Positions 24,646 to 36,964 of a DNA stretch of 64,000 nt are shown piece by piece (position 1 is the stretch's first letter; each line of letters begins with the position of its first letter). Location of the stretch: assembly GCA_947462335.1 (NCBI GenBank), contig OX381710.1, positions 24,831,772 to 24,895,771 of the forward strand, read 5' to 3'. The stretch is from Harmothoe impar (taxonomy: Eukaryota; Annelida; Polychaeta; Phyllodocida; Polynoidae). Made by a program: the position numbers and the translations under genes. A model generated the notes under the pieces. It searched no databases. It was given only the letters and a program-made list of their open reading frames with translations, and was not told the origin of the DNA.

Positions 24646-24937
24646 TATGAGTCAAATAGAAATCAGTAACAGAAAAGCAGCTTCTGTCATTCACCTAAAC
24701 GGTTACTTACGTCATACGCCTGTTAGTGTACGCCACGTGATATTCCATACGGCACACACATGGCATCTTCCTTTAGACCTCCGTGTGCCGACCAGCCCCT
24801 TACGGACCCCCATCCTACAGCCTGTCCCTGGAAGCAGGTCAAGCTCTATAGAGGCTTGGGCTGACTTTATCAAATATTAACGGCATTGCCAGGGCCGCTT
24901 AGAGCCCTCCCCCTCCCCTGTCTGTCTCCTCCAGCTG

Positions 24938-24951
24938 CCGCCACCTACAGG
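24938..24951 (-). promoter_or_regulatory. CTCF-like motif
   Basis: The minus strand reads CCTGTAGGTGGCGG, 13 of 14 matches to CCASYAGRKGGCRS. It lies in a short GC-rich block (24890-25060) that is otherwise uncharacterised. Confidence 0.35.
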
Positions 24952-25063
24952 AGACCGGCAGGACGGCCTCAGCCTGACGGGATCCGGGCGGGGGAGGGCG
25001 GCAGGCGCCGTGGAGGAAGGCGGTGTCTGGTGAGGCAGCTGCAGAGAGGGGAGGCTCACTAGG

Positions 25064-25915
25064 TTTGTCCGTATTCTATTTTATATTATAAAGATTTCCC
25101 TTCTTAGCGTAAGCGTTGAACTTGTGAACTGTCAATATTCAATTCAGAAAAAGTAAGCATTATAATTTATAAATACATTCACCAATGCGATAAGTATACA
25201 TATGATGTAGCATTCGGTGTATAGGAGATTCTTGTTCTTGGATCAGTACATTATGAAGTGGATTAATGATAATCATCTTCCCATCTGTACTTTATATCAT
25301 GCCATTCTATATTCATCTATGTTCATATCCTCTATATATACATCGTGAATGGGAAAGGTGCATGATAATGATGCTGAAATAGAAGACGGCCAGTTTGCTC
25401 TTCTGTGTACATTTGGAGGATGTTGACGGGAGGCACTTGACTGGGTAAACACCCTGGGGGTGGGGGTAAGGGGTGTTTATTGTATTGACCAGTACAGACA
25501 TGCCACCCTCTTCACACACGCCGACTTAGACAGGTGGGTAGGATGCGGTAATTCACATTAACAAATACAGGCAGGAGATGATATATTTGTGAATTTTCAT
25601 TCATATTAACTGTATACATATTTTTGTTATTCTTATATCAGCAGGTATTTGAGTGTTGCGTCTAGACAGTTCATTGTTTTCCCCGATTGTTATTGTTTGA
25701 TATGTGGCGCTGGTTTGATATGAGTGGCGGTCTCTGCCATAGCATGACTATACTGTTTAGATTATGGTTTTTGCAGCTACATATAAATAGCATATGTTAG
25801 AGTGCTTCATGGAGTAATGTTACCAGCAATGAGTGTATCTTTTTCAATTGAATAATATCTAGACTCTTCCTCTGTCTATCACCCTACCCTACTCTCTGCT
25901 TCCTCTGTCTGTCTG
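25064..25915. other. AT-rich gene-free interval
   Basis: I see no gene, element ends or repeats here, only AT-rich unique-looking sequence and a short G-rich patch near 25455. Confidence 0.5.
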
Positions 25916-26272
25916 ACATACTACTGCTCATGCACATTTCATATACTACTCATTCACGTTTCACATACTACTCATGCACATTTTATATATTGAAAATGTA
26001 CTGCTCATGCATGTACAATTCATATAATAATCATGTACATCTTACATACGGTACTACTCATACCCATTCTTATAGAGTACTCATGCACATCCTATGTACC
26101 ATTTATGTACATTTTATATACTAATCATGCACATTTTACTTACTACTCATGCGCATTTGTATAGACTACTAGTCCTTTACACTAATCATGAACATTAAAT
26201 ATACTACTCATGCACATTTTACATACTACTTGTGCACATGTTTATAGATTACTCATGCCCATTCTGAATATA
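25916..26272. repeat. Degenerate ~23-bp minisatellite (ACTACTCATGCACATTT)
   Basis: The phrase actactcatgcacatttta, usually followed by tat or cat, recurs about 14 times with drift in spacing. Confidence 0.75.
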
Positions 26273-26440
26273 CAGTGTAAATAGGTAGTGTAGGTACACC
26301 GTGGAATCTACTGTAGATCTACAGTAGAATCTACTGTAGACTGGATTAACAGTAGAATATACTGTAGATTTACAGCAGATTCTACTGTTTATCTACAATA
26401 AACTGTACACCTACAGTAGAATCTACTGTACACCTACAAA
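26273..26440. repeat. Hairpin-rich CTACAGTAGAATCTACTGTA repeat
   Basis: The palindromic phrase ctacagtagaatctactgta and close variants occur five or more times head-to-head, so the region can fold into several alternative hairpins. The CTACAGTA vocabulary is shared with the arms of the 20766-21245 element, suggesting common origin. Confidence 0.65.
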
Positions 26441-27299
26441 GATAGCAACCAGCTTTTACAGTTTACAACATCCTTACAAACAAAACAAAGTTTGCTCTCT
26501 TTGTCTGTCCCTGCCTGTTTCCTTGTATATCTGTCCTTCAGTAACTCCGTCTCTGTCCTTCTCTGTCGCTATTGGTGTGTACCACAACCAGCAGTACATA
26601 CCCAGGTACCACCACCGTACCCCACCAGCTGTCCTTGCCGCCCACGGCCGGCTCTAGCTGACCTTTATGTGTGGATCAAAGGGCTGTACACGGTAATGGT
26701 GGGGGCTGGGGTACTGGAGGAGGGGTGGGGCTGTATGTGCACACGGGGAGGTGGTGAGTGGCCAGGTACTACCTACCAATATAATGCCCTGCCCTCAGGC
26801 ACTCCCCTACCCCAGTCAGACTTGTGTTCAGGCCTATTGACCCCCCCCCACACACACACTAGTATTGCCACAACCACAGATCTGTGGGGTTGGTATATCT
26901 GCTGGGCATATTCTACGTACATTGGGCCTAGGGTTGAGCATATAGGCATACATTATACGCATATAGCTCTGTGACAACATGGTGGACGGGCGTAACTGGT
27001 ATATGTACATATAGCAGGTATACACGTAAGGATTATATTGAAAATCTATGGAATAAGTAGAAAACCAAAGGTCTGTATTGGGTACAAGATATGCCATATT
27101 ACACCCATTTTCTATGAGACCCGACCCCCATACCATCTCTTTATCTGCCTATATCTATTGGAGAGATACTGTGTACCTATCTACACATAGGGCATTGGTG
27201 GGTGGAGTGGGGGAGTAGTTGCCAGAGGAGATGGATAATAGTTGTGTAGACAAAATTATATGTGTATATTATAAGAAGGCAAAACGTGAATCTTCCCTC

Positions 27300-27960
27300 T
27301 ATACCTATACCTCCAGAGTGGTTGAGAGGGGCTGCCTCTACACCTATGCCTACAGAGGGGGTGACAGGGGCTGTCTCTACACCTATTCATATAGAGGGGG
27401 TGACAGGGGCTGTCTCTACACCTATACCCACAGAGGGGGTGACAGGGGCTGTCTCTACACCTATACCTACAGAGTGGTCGGCAGGGGCTGTCTCTACACC
27501 TATACCTACACTGTGGGTGGAATGGGCTGCCTCTACACCTATACCTACAGAGGGGATGGCAGGGGCTGCCTCTACACCTATACCTACAGAGTGGTTGACA
27601 AGGGCTGCCTCTACACCTATACCCACAGAGGAGGTGGCGGGGCTGTCTCTACACATATTTATGCCTACACCGTGGGTAATAGGGGCTGCCTCTACACCTA
27701 TATCTACACTGTGGGTGGCAGGGGCTGTCTCTACACCTATATCTACACGATGGGTGGCAGGGGCTGCCTCTACACCTATACCTACACTATGAGTGGCAGG
27801 GGCTGTCTCTACACCTATACCTACAGAGGGGGTGGCAGGGGCTGCCTCTACCCCTATACCTACACTATGGGTGGCAGGGGATGTCTCTACACCTATTTAT
27901 GCCTACACCGTGGGTAATAGGGGCGGACTCTACATCTATACCTACATTGTGGGTGACAGT
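27300..27960. repeat. 39-bp minisatellite, about 16-17 units
   Basis: The unit contains ggggctgtctctacacctat, then acctacagagggggtgaca. The 39-bp period keeps frames open on both strands (up to 232 codons of GGDRGCLYTYTYR-type 13-residue repeats), with no start context, splice sites or non-repeat flank arguing for a protein. Confidence 0.92.
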
Positions 27961-28479
27961 AGTGGGTGTTATTTATACATACATGAGCTGCTCAGGCCGC
28001 TCCTGTTGTGTCTGGGAGCGGCTCATGCCTCCTCCCCGGCCGCCCAGTGATAAAATATTAACCGGCATGTTGTTGTAGTAGTAGGCGGGGGCGGCGGGCA
28101 GGGAGGGAGGGCGGCCTAGACGGCACAGAATTAAATATTGTATGGGGTTTGCCGCTACTACTGGGTGGGGTGTGGTGTTTACATCTCATCATAATGTAGA
28201 GTCTACTTGGCCTTGTTCTGGGGTCGGGGATCTAATGTTTTAATAATGCATGTTGTGTGGGGCGGATCGAGGTAAGACTGCGAACCTAGCTTGTTTGTGT
28301 TTGTTCGTGTGTGTGTGTGGGGGGGGGGGGTAGTCTGAGAATCAGGCACGTTCTACATGTTGGGGAATAAAATAAGATTAAACAGGAAATTATAAACGAT
28401 AAACAATGATCTGTTTTTTTCTTCAGGGGGAACCTATTGAAAAAAAGAATTCATTTTAGATTATTGGGACACAGCATCA

Positions 28480-28800
28480 TCGAACAACACACAGAGCAGG
28501 CAGATCATAGAGCAGCCCACAGAGCCCATAGACTAGCTCACAGAGTTGCTCACAATACAGTTCACACACAGCATACACAGCAGCTCACACAGTAGTTCAA
28601 ACATCAGCATACACAGCAGCTCACACAGCAGTCCACACAGCAGCTCACACAGCATCTCACACAGCAGCACACGCAACAGCTCACATATCAGCTCATAGGA
28701 CAGTATATAGAACAGCACCCAGAGCAGTACTTCTCAAAGGACTCACAGCAGCACACAGAGCAGCTCACCCTAAAATCATAGAACAGCTCACAATACACAA
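28480..28800. repeat. Degenerate CAGCTCACACAG minisatellite
   Basis: Irregular 12-15 bp units (cacacagcagctcacacagc) are related to the 18.8 kb array, at the left edge of the GAGC(A/T)GCTC cluster. Confidence 0.7.
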
Positions 28801-29347
28801 AGCGACCGAACGTGAAAGAAACAGAAGCATGCCCGATGGTCGGTATCTAGGGTGGCTGGGAAGGGCCCGCTGACAGAGAGACAAAACGAAGTAGGGGACA
28901 TTGGACTCGAGCAGCTCACAGAGCGGCTCGGGCCGTCCCTGGGGAGGCGGGATTACTCCGGTTCAGACGGCGCCAATAGAGGTGGGCGCGCAGATGTAGG
29001 CCGCCGGACGGCCGGCACAGCAGCTGGGGCTCTGTGGTAATTGGAGGTGATTTAACAACCTGGGTCAGCGCAACTCAGAGCAGCTCAGACCAAAGGAGCA
29101 ACTCGCCGAGCAGTTCTTTTATGTAGCAGGGCTGGGGCCGAAGGTGAATGAGCAGTTCAAGGCAATGTTAGATTTGGGGAAAACACAAACCAGAGCGTTC
29201 CAATGATTCGGAACACTGTCATAGAAACTTGTGGTATGTGCTATAGCATGGAATAAGAAATCATATGTGATGGGTGATAAATGTGTTGTGCCATGCTATA
29301 CACAAGACAAATCAAATAATGATATTGTGACAAACGATTTCTGCCCC

Positions 29348-29358
29348 TTCTACCTCCC

Positions 29359-29410
<52 letters not shown>

Positions 29411-29453
29411 CCTCTCTCTCTCTCTGTCTCTCTCTCTCTCTGTCTCTCTCTTC

Positions 29454-29507
<54 letters not shown>

Positions 29508-29545
29508 GTCTCTCTCTCTCTGTCTCTCTCTCCCTCACTCTCTCC
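29348..29545. repeat. (CT)n microsatellite
   Basis: This is an almost pure CT/TCTG tract of about 190 bp. It generates long Leu/Ser and Arg/Glu frames that are not genes. Confidence 0.97.
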
Positions 29546-30111
29546 CTGTATGTTGCTCTAACTCCCTGCGTAATCTCTATCTCTCTCATTCTGTGAATCA
29601 CCTGAGGGTTGGTAGATTTAGTGGAGAAGCCGACATTTAAAATAGAGCAGCTCGAGCTCTTCGAGGAGCAACTCACTCTGTGAGAACAGTACAACACAGG
29701 AGAACAACCCAAGGGGGTGCTCAATGTTCACCGAGGCACGAGGTAAAAGTGGAAAATCGTCAATTAGATGTGAGGGAGCAGCTCATGGTAAAGAAAAAAG
29801 TCCCAGTCGATAGGAACCGCTCGAGGGGTTACGCAATAGCTGTGGATTGTCGACACACAGTTTCAGCAATGGCAGGCGTGTGGTGGGGATGAGTGGGGGA
29901 GTGTTTCCCTCGAGTTATTTAGGGCCAAGTGAATTTAAAGCAGTTCATTTAGTAGATGAGAACATCTCAATATATAGAGGATTGATCTGATTGAGGCAGT
30001 CACCTGAACGCTCCTGCACCGTTTGAACCGAGAGTAATTCGGACATAGGAAGAGAGGGGGAGGTGTTGGTCCCCTCAATAATAAAGGCCTTGAATAATAA
30101 AGGTGTAGGTG

Positions 30112-30373
30112 CAGGGGTAGACACTAACGCTGGCCCGGGAGCCAATGGCCCGTAGTTTTGGGCCCGGGTGGCCCGTAGCAAGGCCCTAATTTTGCCCTAC
30201 ATGCCAGTTTTTACGGCTTGTAATCGGACTATTATAAAAGTTTCTAGAGAGTAAAACATTTAACTGTAGGCCCTAAGAAATATCCGGGCCCACAGCATTA
30301 ATCCCGGGCCCACAACTTTCAGAGGCTGCGGGCCCGGATGGCCCATGGTCTAAAATGTTAGTGTCTACCCCTG
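30112..30373. mobile_element. hAT-like miniature element, TIR CAGGGGTAGACACTAAC
   Basis: CAGGGGTAGACACTAACGC (30112) is the inverse of the right end (gttagtgtctacccctg, finishing 30373). The flanks carry a direct repeat, TAGGTG, immediately outside each end. CAG-type TIRs and longer target duplications point to the hAT superfamily (usually 8 bp; I see 6 exact). The interior is ggcccgggtggcccgtag-type repeats. No coding frame is present. Confidence 0.8.
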
Positions 30374-30417
30374 TAGGTGTGAGTAGGTCTTCATAAAACT
30401 AAATCAAAATGTCAATC

Positions 30418-30500
30418 ATCTTGGTGCGTGGCATCATGCATCAGAAGTGTATAGTAGATTGGAGCTATGATATTGCCCTATGCCGCACTTAAAGGGTTAA
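30418..30500. mobile_element. Half copy of the piggyBac-like foldback element
   Basis: The right arm only: gcatcatgcatcagaagtgt, then cctatgccgcacttaaaggg, ending in TTAA at 30497-30500. Confidence 0.55.
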
Positions 30501-30738
30501 TTAGTGTGTGGGGTTGATTCATATGCTAAGTGTAGCTTGAGACTGAGAGCAGCTCAGTCACAGGAGGAGAGAGAGCAGCTCACAGTGAGGGGACAGGTTG
30601 GTCTGATTCTGACTCGGGAATTATTTATATTTCCAACAGGCTGTGGCCCTAGTAATAGTGGCCCAGTGAGCTGCTCTCCTGTTACTATTTATAGCTGATG
30701 TAGTCTACTCACTGGGCCCACTTTTACCCGATCCATTA

Positions 30739-31361
30739 GGGGTCGTCCATTAATTACATACGCATGAAGGGGGGGTGGGGGGGTTAGGCCAAATGCGTAC
30801 AGATGCGTACAGGGGGGGTGGGGGGGGTCTAAGCCCATTTTGGCATACGCATTGTGTACGCATAGGGCCGATTTTCTGGTCATTTTAGACTAAAATTGGC
30901 ACCTTTTTAAGGTCCACATATCCCACTCAATTTAGAAAATTTTCTTTTGAATTCTCCAAACATGCCAAATATTTTTGGTTCTGATCACCCCATCATGGAG
31001 GCTTCTCAAATTTTGCCCACCCCCCCCCCCACTGAGGACCCTTTTCACTATGACCCCTAGCTCCTATCTTCACCAGCCCCCCCCCCCCCCTCCCATGCTA
31101 GATGGCAATATATAACTCGGCCCTAAGCTACCTCTTTTATCATCTATGAAAGGAATCAATTTCCGGATGAAGGGGTTTCTTATTAAGAAGAAGACTTTTA
31201 TAAGATTCCTTTATTTTATCAGTGGGGGGGGGGGCTAAAATTGAAATGCGTATGTACGCATGGGGGGGGGATAGTCCAAATGCGTACATGGTGCAACAGG
31301 GGGGGTGGGGGGGGGGTCTATTTTGGCCAGAAATGCGCGTACGTAATTAATGGATGGCCCC
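30739..31361. mobile_element. Harbinger-like miniature element, TTA target duplication
   Basis: GGGGTCGTCCATTAATTACA at the left corresponds to the inverse of acgtaattaatggatggccc at the right, and both ends are flanked by TTA. A 3-bp TTA/TAA duplication with G-rich TIRs is the PIF/Harbinger signature. The interior has mirrored G-runs and repeated atgcgtac motifs. No transposase frame is visible. Confidence 0.8.
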
Positions 31362-32003
31362 TTATTAATAGTCTACACAGCCTGAGTCGTGTGTCGTCTA
31401 CAGTAGTGTCCATGCACCCAGCAGGTTATTGCTGTCAATGGTAAGGTCTCGACTGCATCAAGGCCATTTATATGGTGGGTTCCATATGGAAATAACACCA
31501 CACTATTGCCAATTTATCCCATACTACCTTTGCAGCCCTAGCTGGTGCCCTGGAACCGCACTATATGGGTTTTGTACCTGGTCCGTAATGTTGCCAACAC
31601 TGTCTGGACCTTGGATGTGTGGAAGACCACCCGAGGCCGCCTGGACGGTGACGTGCGTAATGCGCTTTGTGCTACAATATGGGTCTCTGTGGGATAATAT
31701 GAAACCAGTGTTATGACCAACTGTATAGAGATTTACAACAACAACCCGATGCATGCATCTTGATTAGCTTTCTGTATTTCTTGGCATTTATGGGATTTTT
31801 ATTTTCAGCCGGTTTGTTGACCCCTCCCCCTTGTTCAAATGATTTGTTTGAAATGTGAAGTGCTTCATTTTAGTTTGTTTGAAAGAAACTTTGCCTATAT
31901 TTTATTGAATTATGGCATCATAGAATATGTCATATGAATTGTAAACACTTCCTCCACTTTTGTTGGCTGAAGTGTTTTGATGTTGTCCACACAAAATAAC
32001 CAA
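31362..32003. other. Gene-free interval
   Basis: Nothing certain. A 51-codon stop-bounded frame at 31542-31697 (+) looks somewhat protein-like but is too short to claim. Confidence 0.4.
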
Positions 32004-33103
32004 CACAGAGGAAATTATCCCAGTCAAATTGACTCATTTTGCAGAGTCAAAGCTCTATCACTCATATGTATAACTCACTTTTTGACTCTCTTGGGCAAAG
32101 GAGTCAAAACCAATTTGGCTCTTTTGTTAAAGTGAGTCAACACCTGCATGACTCTGGTGTGCAGGTGAGTCAAAACGTATTTAACTCCCCTAGCAATCAG
32201 AGTCAAAGTAGTGTTGACTCACCTGTTTAAACCATTGAGATGGGACTGGGAATCTTTATTCATCATCAATTTTGTGTTGTCTATCCTCTTCGTCTATCAA
32301 TGCATGGTCAGCTTTGCAGTCTGCCTGGAGGTGAAATGTATAGACTACATTAATACATGTATTACAGTCATATATGTTTCTATAAATGCGCAAAAAGCTA
32401 TATTAGCCATATTACATGCCAAAAAGAGGGTGAGATCAAACCAAATTTTATGAGGGTGGACCACTAGATACTGTGGTCTGTAAGAAAATAATGCATATAA
32501 ATCAAAGTATGTATCACAATCATTAATAAATTATCAACCCCCTCCCCCACCATCCACGCTACCACCTCAAGGTACTACCTACATCTTACCCCTCTTCCAT
32601 CCACTTTAACCCAGCCACTGTCCATGTTGAGTTCTCTATCTGGTCCTGTATTTTTATGCATTTATCCTTCTCTGCATGTCTCTCTCCATCTATGTCTCTC
32701 TGACTGTCTCTCTGTCTCTCTGTCTCTCTGCCTGTCCAGCCAATACCTACCATCCATTATATACAAAGTATTTGGTACTCACCTATCCAGTCCTCTTGCC
32801 CCATGCCTACTGATGCAAGGATGTATATAAACAAAGAAAACGGCGTACCCAGGTGACCTATATGGCGGGAATATATATATCAGTCAAACTCACTTTGACT
32901 CTGGTAAATGAGTCAAACTCACTTTGACTGACTTTCTCTCAGGGTCAAACCAACTTAACTCTGCAGACCAAGGGAGTCAATAGTGGTAAACGAGTCAAAT
33001 GGGGTTTGACTCACTACATGGCAGAGTCAAATGAGGAAAGAAGAGAGTCAACGTCACATTGATTCTGGGAGATGAGTCATTCTGACTCGCTTAGTTTTCT
33101 GTG
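32004..33103. mobile_element. GAGTCAAA-rich DNA element, copy 1
   Basis: CACAGAGGAAATTATCCCAG at the left and the inverse of gcttagttttctgtg at the right define the ends. About 220 bp at each end consists of repeated GAGTCAAA/TTTGACTC palindromic motifs, so each arm folds on itself. The interior (32230-32870) matches the interior of copy 2 (56521-57379) in inverse orientation, for example tttattcatcatca and tactgatgcaagg. No transposase is visible. Confidence 0.75.
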
Positions 33104-33205
33104 TGAACGTGACACACTGTAGGGCCTACACGTTTTAGCACATTGTTCTAGCTACCCGGACACTCCACCGGGAGTAGAACATGTATGTGCAAGCAGAAAA
33201 TATGA

Positions 33206-33542
33206 GCGTCGGCCTGACGCTGGGTTTGTTGCCAAAATCTTTCACATACTCAAGTCAAACACTTAAGTGAGAGTCAGGCTACTAGTATGCTGGACCTTCA
33301 TCACCCAAAATGGCTCGAGAACCTGGTATGATGAACCCTCTTTCCAGAGTCAGTTGGACTCTTGGAGGATGAAAGAGAGGCTCTTAAAAGTCCAGCATCT
33401 GGGAAGATGGTCCATCATTGCTATACTCTCGAGCCATTCCAATTTCCAGGCTTTAAAGGAAGGTCCAACATAGTCTCAATAAAGTGCTTGACTTAGGTTT
33501 GTGAGGTCCTTTGGTGACAAACCCAGCGTAAGACTGACCCCC
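33206..33542. mobile_element. Foldback element, arms share ACGCTGGGTTTGT
   Basis: gacgctgggtttgttgccaa near 33214 is inverted around 33512-33530, and tcaagtcaaacactta at about 33250 is inverted at about 33483. The internal phrase atgctggacctt/aaggtccaaca is again inverted. It is a short non-coding miniature element with several nested inverted repeats. Confidence 0.55.
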
Positions 33543-36350
33543 CTATTTTTCGGGTACCCTGAATAGATCCACCTCACTTTGGCCACAGCTGACACTTATC
33601 TATCTGAACTCTGAATAGACCATACTGCTATTATACAGCAGGTTGTATAAGACGTAGACTGATGTGAACCCTAGGCCGTCTACCCAGGTGCGTGCCCGGA
33701 TCCTGCCCCGTGTTTACACGGCGGCTCACTGCTGTACTGCAGGTGCACACCAACACGCAGTACACCCCTCCCACTCTCCAAACAGCACCTGTCCCACCCA
33801 CACGCGCTGTCCTCATCCGAGCTTGGAGCTTAGATGGGTTGGGACAGTGCATCGTGTCCTCTAGAGATCAGTAGGAATCCGGGAGAACGCCCGATGAAGT
33901 CCCAAGGAGCGATCCCACCACACTTTCTGATTCCTATACTTGCTGGTTCGTATAGATGGTAAACGTACTGACCAAACCCAGCAAAAATGTCCAAGTTCAG
34001 GCCACGGAAGTGTTCCCCAGAGAATAGGCTTTGGAAATGATAGTTTTTGCGGCACCTCAAGTTGCCTCAACAAGGAATTCTTCTGTGTGAGGAGACGGGA
34101 AAGCGGCATGTGAGAGGCTACCCTATTTACATCTTATCCCATAACAGTCCCGTGGCATTGTGTACAAAGAACCCGTGTGAATATGTTTCATTTCTCAGTC
34201 ATAATCAACGATTTCACTTCTCCATAAGCACATACTTAATCATCATCACCTTCATTTGACCATCAGGGTATTGTTAGATTGAACGGAAATTAGAAAAAGG
34301 TGCAAAGGGCAGAATCAGTTGGTTTTAGGTTGGGGCAGAGATACAAGGGGCCCCTGGAAAACGAGGTCGGCGGTACACTCTGGGAGGCAGAGTGCCCCAC
34401 TCCTCCCTCTCCTACACAGGAGGCACCCCATCAGTCCCTGTGTGTGTGTGGGGGGGGGGGGGGGTGGTATAGGTGCAGGGTACACGTGGGGGTCGTAAAG
34501 GGCCGCTCCTATCGTGCCACCCAGTGTTAATTACAGCTAATAACGGCATCTATTCAGCCCTTCATCCACATCAACACACACCCTACCAGTCACAGCGCTG
34601 CACCACTCAATAGACATCACCTCATTAAACCATGCCGTACTTAAAGGGTTAGGTTATGGTGGCTGCATGCCCCCCCCCCCCCAACACACACACACATACC
34701 TATCTACGGCTGATCCCCGGGCACCTGCCTGGCCGCCCAGGTCCTGGAGGCGGCAGGGTCGGGTGGCACCCGCCGACCACTGCGGCACAGTCAACCTGCC
34801 TCTGGTAGACAGGATCCCCACTCGATCCTTGTCCCTTTCCCACTACCTGCATGCTCCTGCAGGTGTCGAGGAACCACCGTAACCGTAGCTTTATATAGGT
34901 ACACCTCTAGATGCCTGTCTCGGAGGAACAGAGCAGAGGCTGCCATGGAGGAACGACTGCATGGAGATTTTAATGGATCTTTTGCTGGTGACCCCAGTCC
35001 TTATAACGCCAAGCCATGACGTTCCTCCTGGTTATTTCTCCTTGTAACACCCCCAACAACCCACCACCTCCCACCCTGTACAGAACCACCCCTCCCCCAC
35101 ATCCACTCCCCCCTCTTCACCCCATTCTGCGTGCACTTTAATTAATTATTTCATATAATGTTGGCCGGGAAAATACCGAGCAGATGTGGCTATTGGTCCC
35201 TGGGGAGGTGCGGGAGTCGGGACGGCCATATTGGTGAACGAGTGCCGGGGAGGTGGGACGGGGGAGGGCTGGGGGAGTGAGTTCATGGGGCGGAGGGAAT
35301 CGGGGCCCGAAATAGGTTACACGAAGGGTACTGAGAAGTGGGGTTATGGGAAGAATGATGAGACGGGAGGATGGATTATAGCGTGGACCAGAGGGCAAGG
35401 AGACACATGGACATTGAGGCTTCAGGTGGAATGATGTCAGAGAGAGACAGGTAGAGACAGAGACAGAGAGACAGAGGGAGGGATGTAGAGATACAGGCAA
35501 AGACACAGAGAGAGAGATAGAGACACACAGCCAGCGACAGAGACAGGGTAGGAAATGTGAGTAGTATATTAAATGTGAATAGTATATATATATAGAATGT
35601 GAGTAGTAGATATGTGTATATAAAATGTCGCGCTTTAAAATGTCTAAGTAGTATATGAATATAGAATGCGGCGTCAGGAGAAAGGGGCTAAGCGGACGGG
35701 AGATGACCCAGTGTGCATAAAAATCAAGTTAAACCCGCAGATCTTACTGCGTCCAGTAACAGTCAGAGTGCAGTCGGGACAGGTACTCAGCTCCATATAT
35801 AGGGGCGCTGCGCCTTTAACATTGAATCAACCTTGGCAACAGTTTAATCAACCTCGATCAACTAGTTTAACATTAGACTTATTTCTTATAAGTCAATTTA
35901 TCATAGAAGCCAATTGGCTCAAAATGGGGCTGTGTGTGTGGGGGGGGGGGGGGTCTTGTAACGGGTCTCGAAATAGGTGACGTCATTTGTGAACGTCCCA
36001 CAAGTGAGGACATGCTGGAAAGGCCAGGAAGGAGGAGAAGCCAGTGTGGCAGGAGAAGCCATGACGGGGCAGGTGGTGCAAGGATGGCCATGGAGGTAGG
36101 CTGGTGGTAGTGGGGTGGGGAGGGTGTATGCAGCCAACACTGGCCTGGTTACGGGAGGGAGATGGTTAATCTACTACCGCCATCATGACAATTTAACCCA
36201 GCCAGATACACCTGCCATGCACAACTACCACCCCCCTCTTCTCCACACACACACAACCTGCCCCTGTCCTCTCAGCTCTATCTCTTTGTAGGTTATCTCT
36301 GACCCTCATATTTCTGTCTGCATATCTCATGCCTCTGTGTGTCTAGCCTC
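33543..36350. other. Gene-free interval
   Basis: I see no supported gene. It holds compound repeats at 34440-34464, 34670-34696 and 35931-35953, a fragment of the piggyBac-like element at about 34629-34653, and GC-rich patches at 34700-34870 and 35180-35300. Two overlapping minus-strand frames at 33830-34109 show no domain. Confidence 0.4.
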
Positions 36351-36358
36351 ACCCTTCT

Positions 36359-36359
36359 A

Positions 36360-36436
<77 letters not shown>
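36359..36436. repeat. (CT)n microsatellite
   Basis: Pure TC/CT dinucleotide run. Confidence 0.97.
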
Positions 36437-36439
<3 letters not shown>

Positions 36440-36635
36440 TCTTTCTCCCTTCCTTCTCCACTGTCTCCCTCGCCCTCTCTATAAGCATAATAATCTTGTT
36501 AATTGCACCAAGATGTCTGTGGGCACAGTAGTATTAGTAGTAACCTCATTGACATGTTCTGAGCACTCCATGTTATCACACTGTCAGTGTTATATATAGG
36601 CCACTGTAGAGCAGCTCACGTCTTATACCATCCAT

Positions 36636-36712
36636 ACAAACTAAGTACAAACTAAGTACAACAACTAAGTACAACAACTAAATACAACAACTAAGCACAA
36701 CAACTAAGTACA
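36636..36712. repeat. ~14-bp minisatellite (AACTAAGTACAACA)
   Basis: About six tandem copies of aactaagtacaaca with minor variation. Confidence 0.85.
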
Positions 36713-36725
36713 ACTCCACTGAATA

Positions 36726-36964
36726 TAACCCTTTACCGATAGCATGGTGCCTGAGGGCTACATGTACATTTGTGTTCATAATGCGTAACAAAAATGTGCT
36801 ACATTGGGACACCATACTGACAAATTTGGACTGTATCAGACTTGTATGGTTGGCATGATGCATGAATGCAGCGCTGGAGAGTTACTCCCTTGTGCTGCGT
36901 GAATGCATCATGTCAACAAAAGGGCAAAGTGCATTAAAGCATCGGTGCTGCCTTTAACGGGTTA
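36726..36964. mobile_element. piggyBac-like foldback element
   Basis: Starts taaccctttaccgatagcat, and has the centre gcgctggagagttactccct, then gtgctgcgtgaatgcatcat. It ends gcctttaacgggtta. An insertion of about 70 bp enlarges the left arm. Confidence 0.7.

Larger units (their letters stand above)
28758..30676. promoter_or_regulatory. Cluster of the GAGC(A/T)GCTC near-palindrome
   Basis: Exact matches occur at 28758, 28909, 29078, 29645, 29776, 30547, 30573 and 30668, plus one-mismatch forms (gagcggctc, gagcaactc). Eight exact hits in 1.9 kb of largely non-tandem sequence is far above chance. The GC-rich block 28900-29040 may be a regulatory core. The function of the motif is unknown to me. 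Confidence 0.35.

Noticed and set aside
27219..27917. 232-codon GGDRGCLYTYTYR repeat frame
   Set aside because: Product of the 39-bp minisatellite; open on both strands, with no splice or domain evidence.
27300..27960. Possible CRISPR-like array
   Set aside because: Units are contiguous tandem repeats with no unique spacers, and the sequence is animal.
29231..29724. Leu/Ser-rich and Arg/Glu-rich frames
   Set aside because: Translated (CT)n microsatellite.
31542..31697. 51-codon plus-strand frame after a possible ccctag acceptor (VPWNRTIWVLYLVRNVANTV)
   Set aside because: Protein-like to the eye, but the acceptor is unusual, the length is within chance, and no adjacent exon was found.
33830..34109. 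Two overlapping minus-strand frames
   Set aside because: Neither resembles a known protein, they overlap in different frames, and there is no splice or promoter context.
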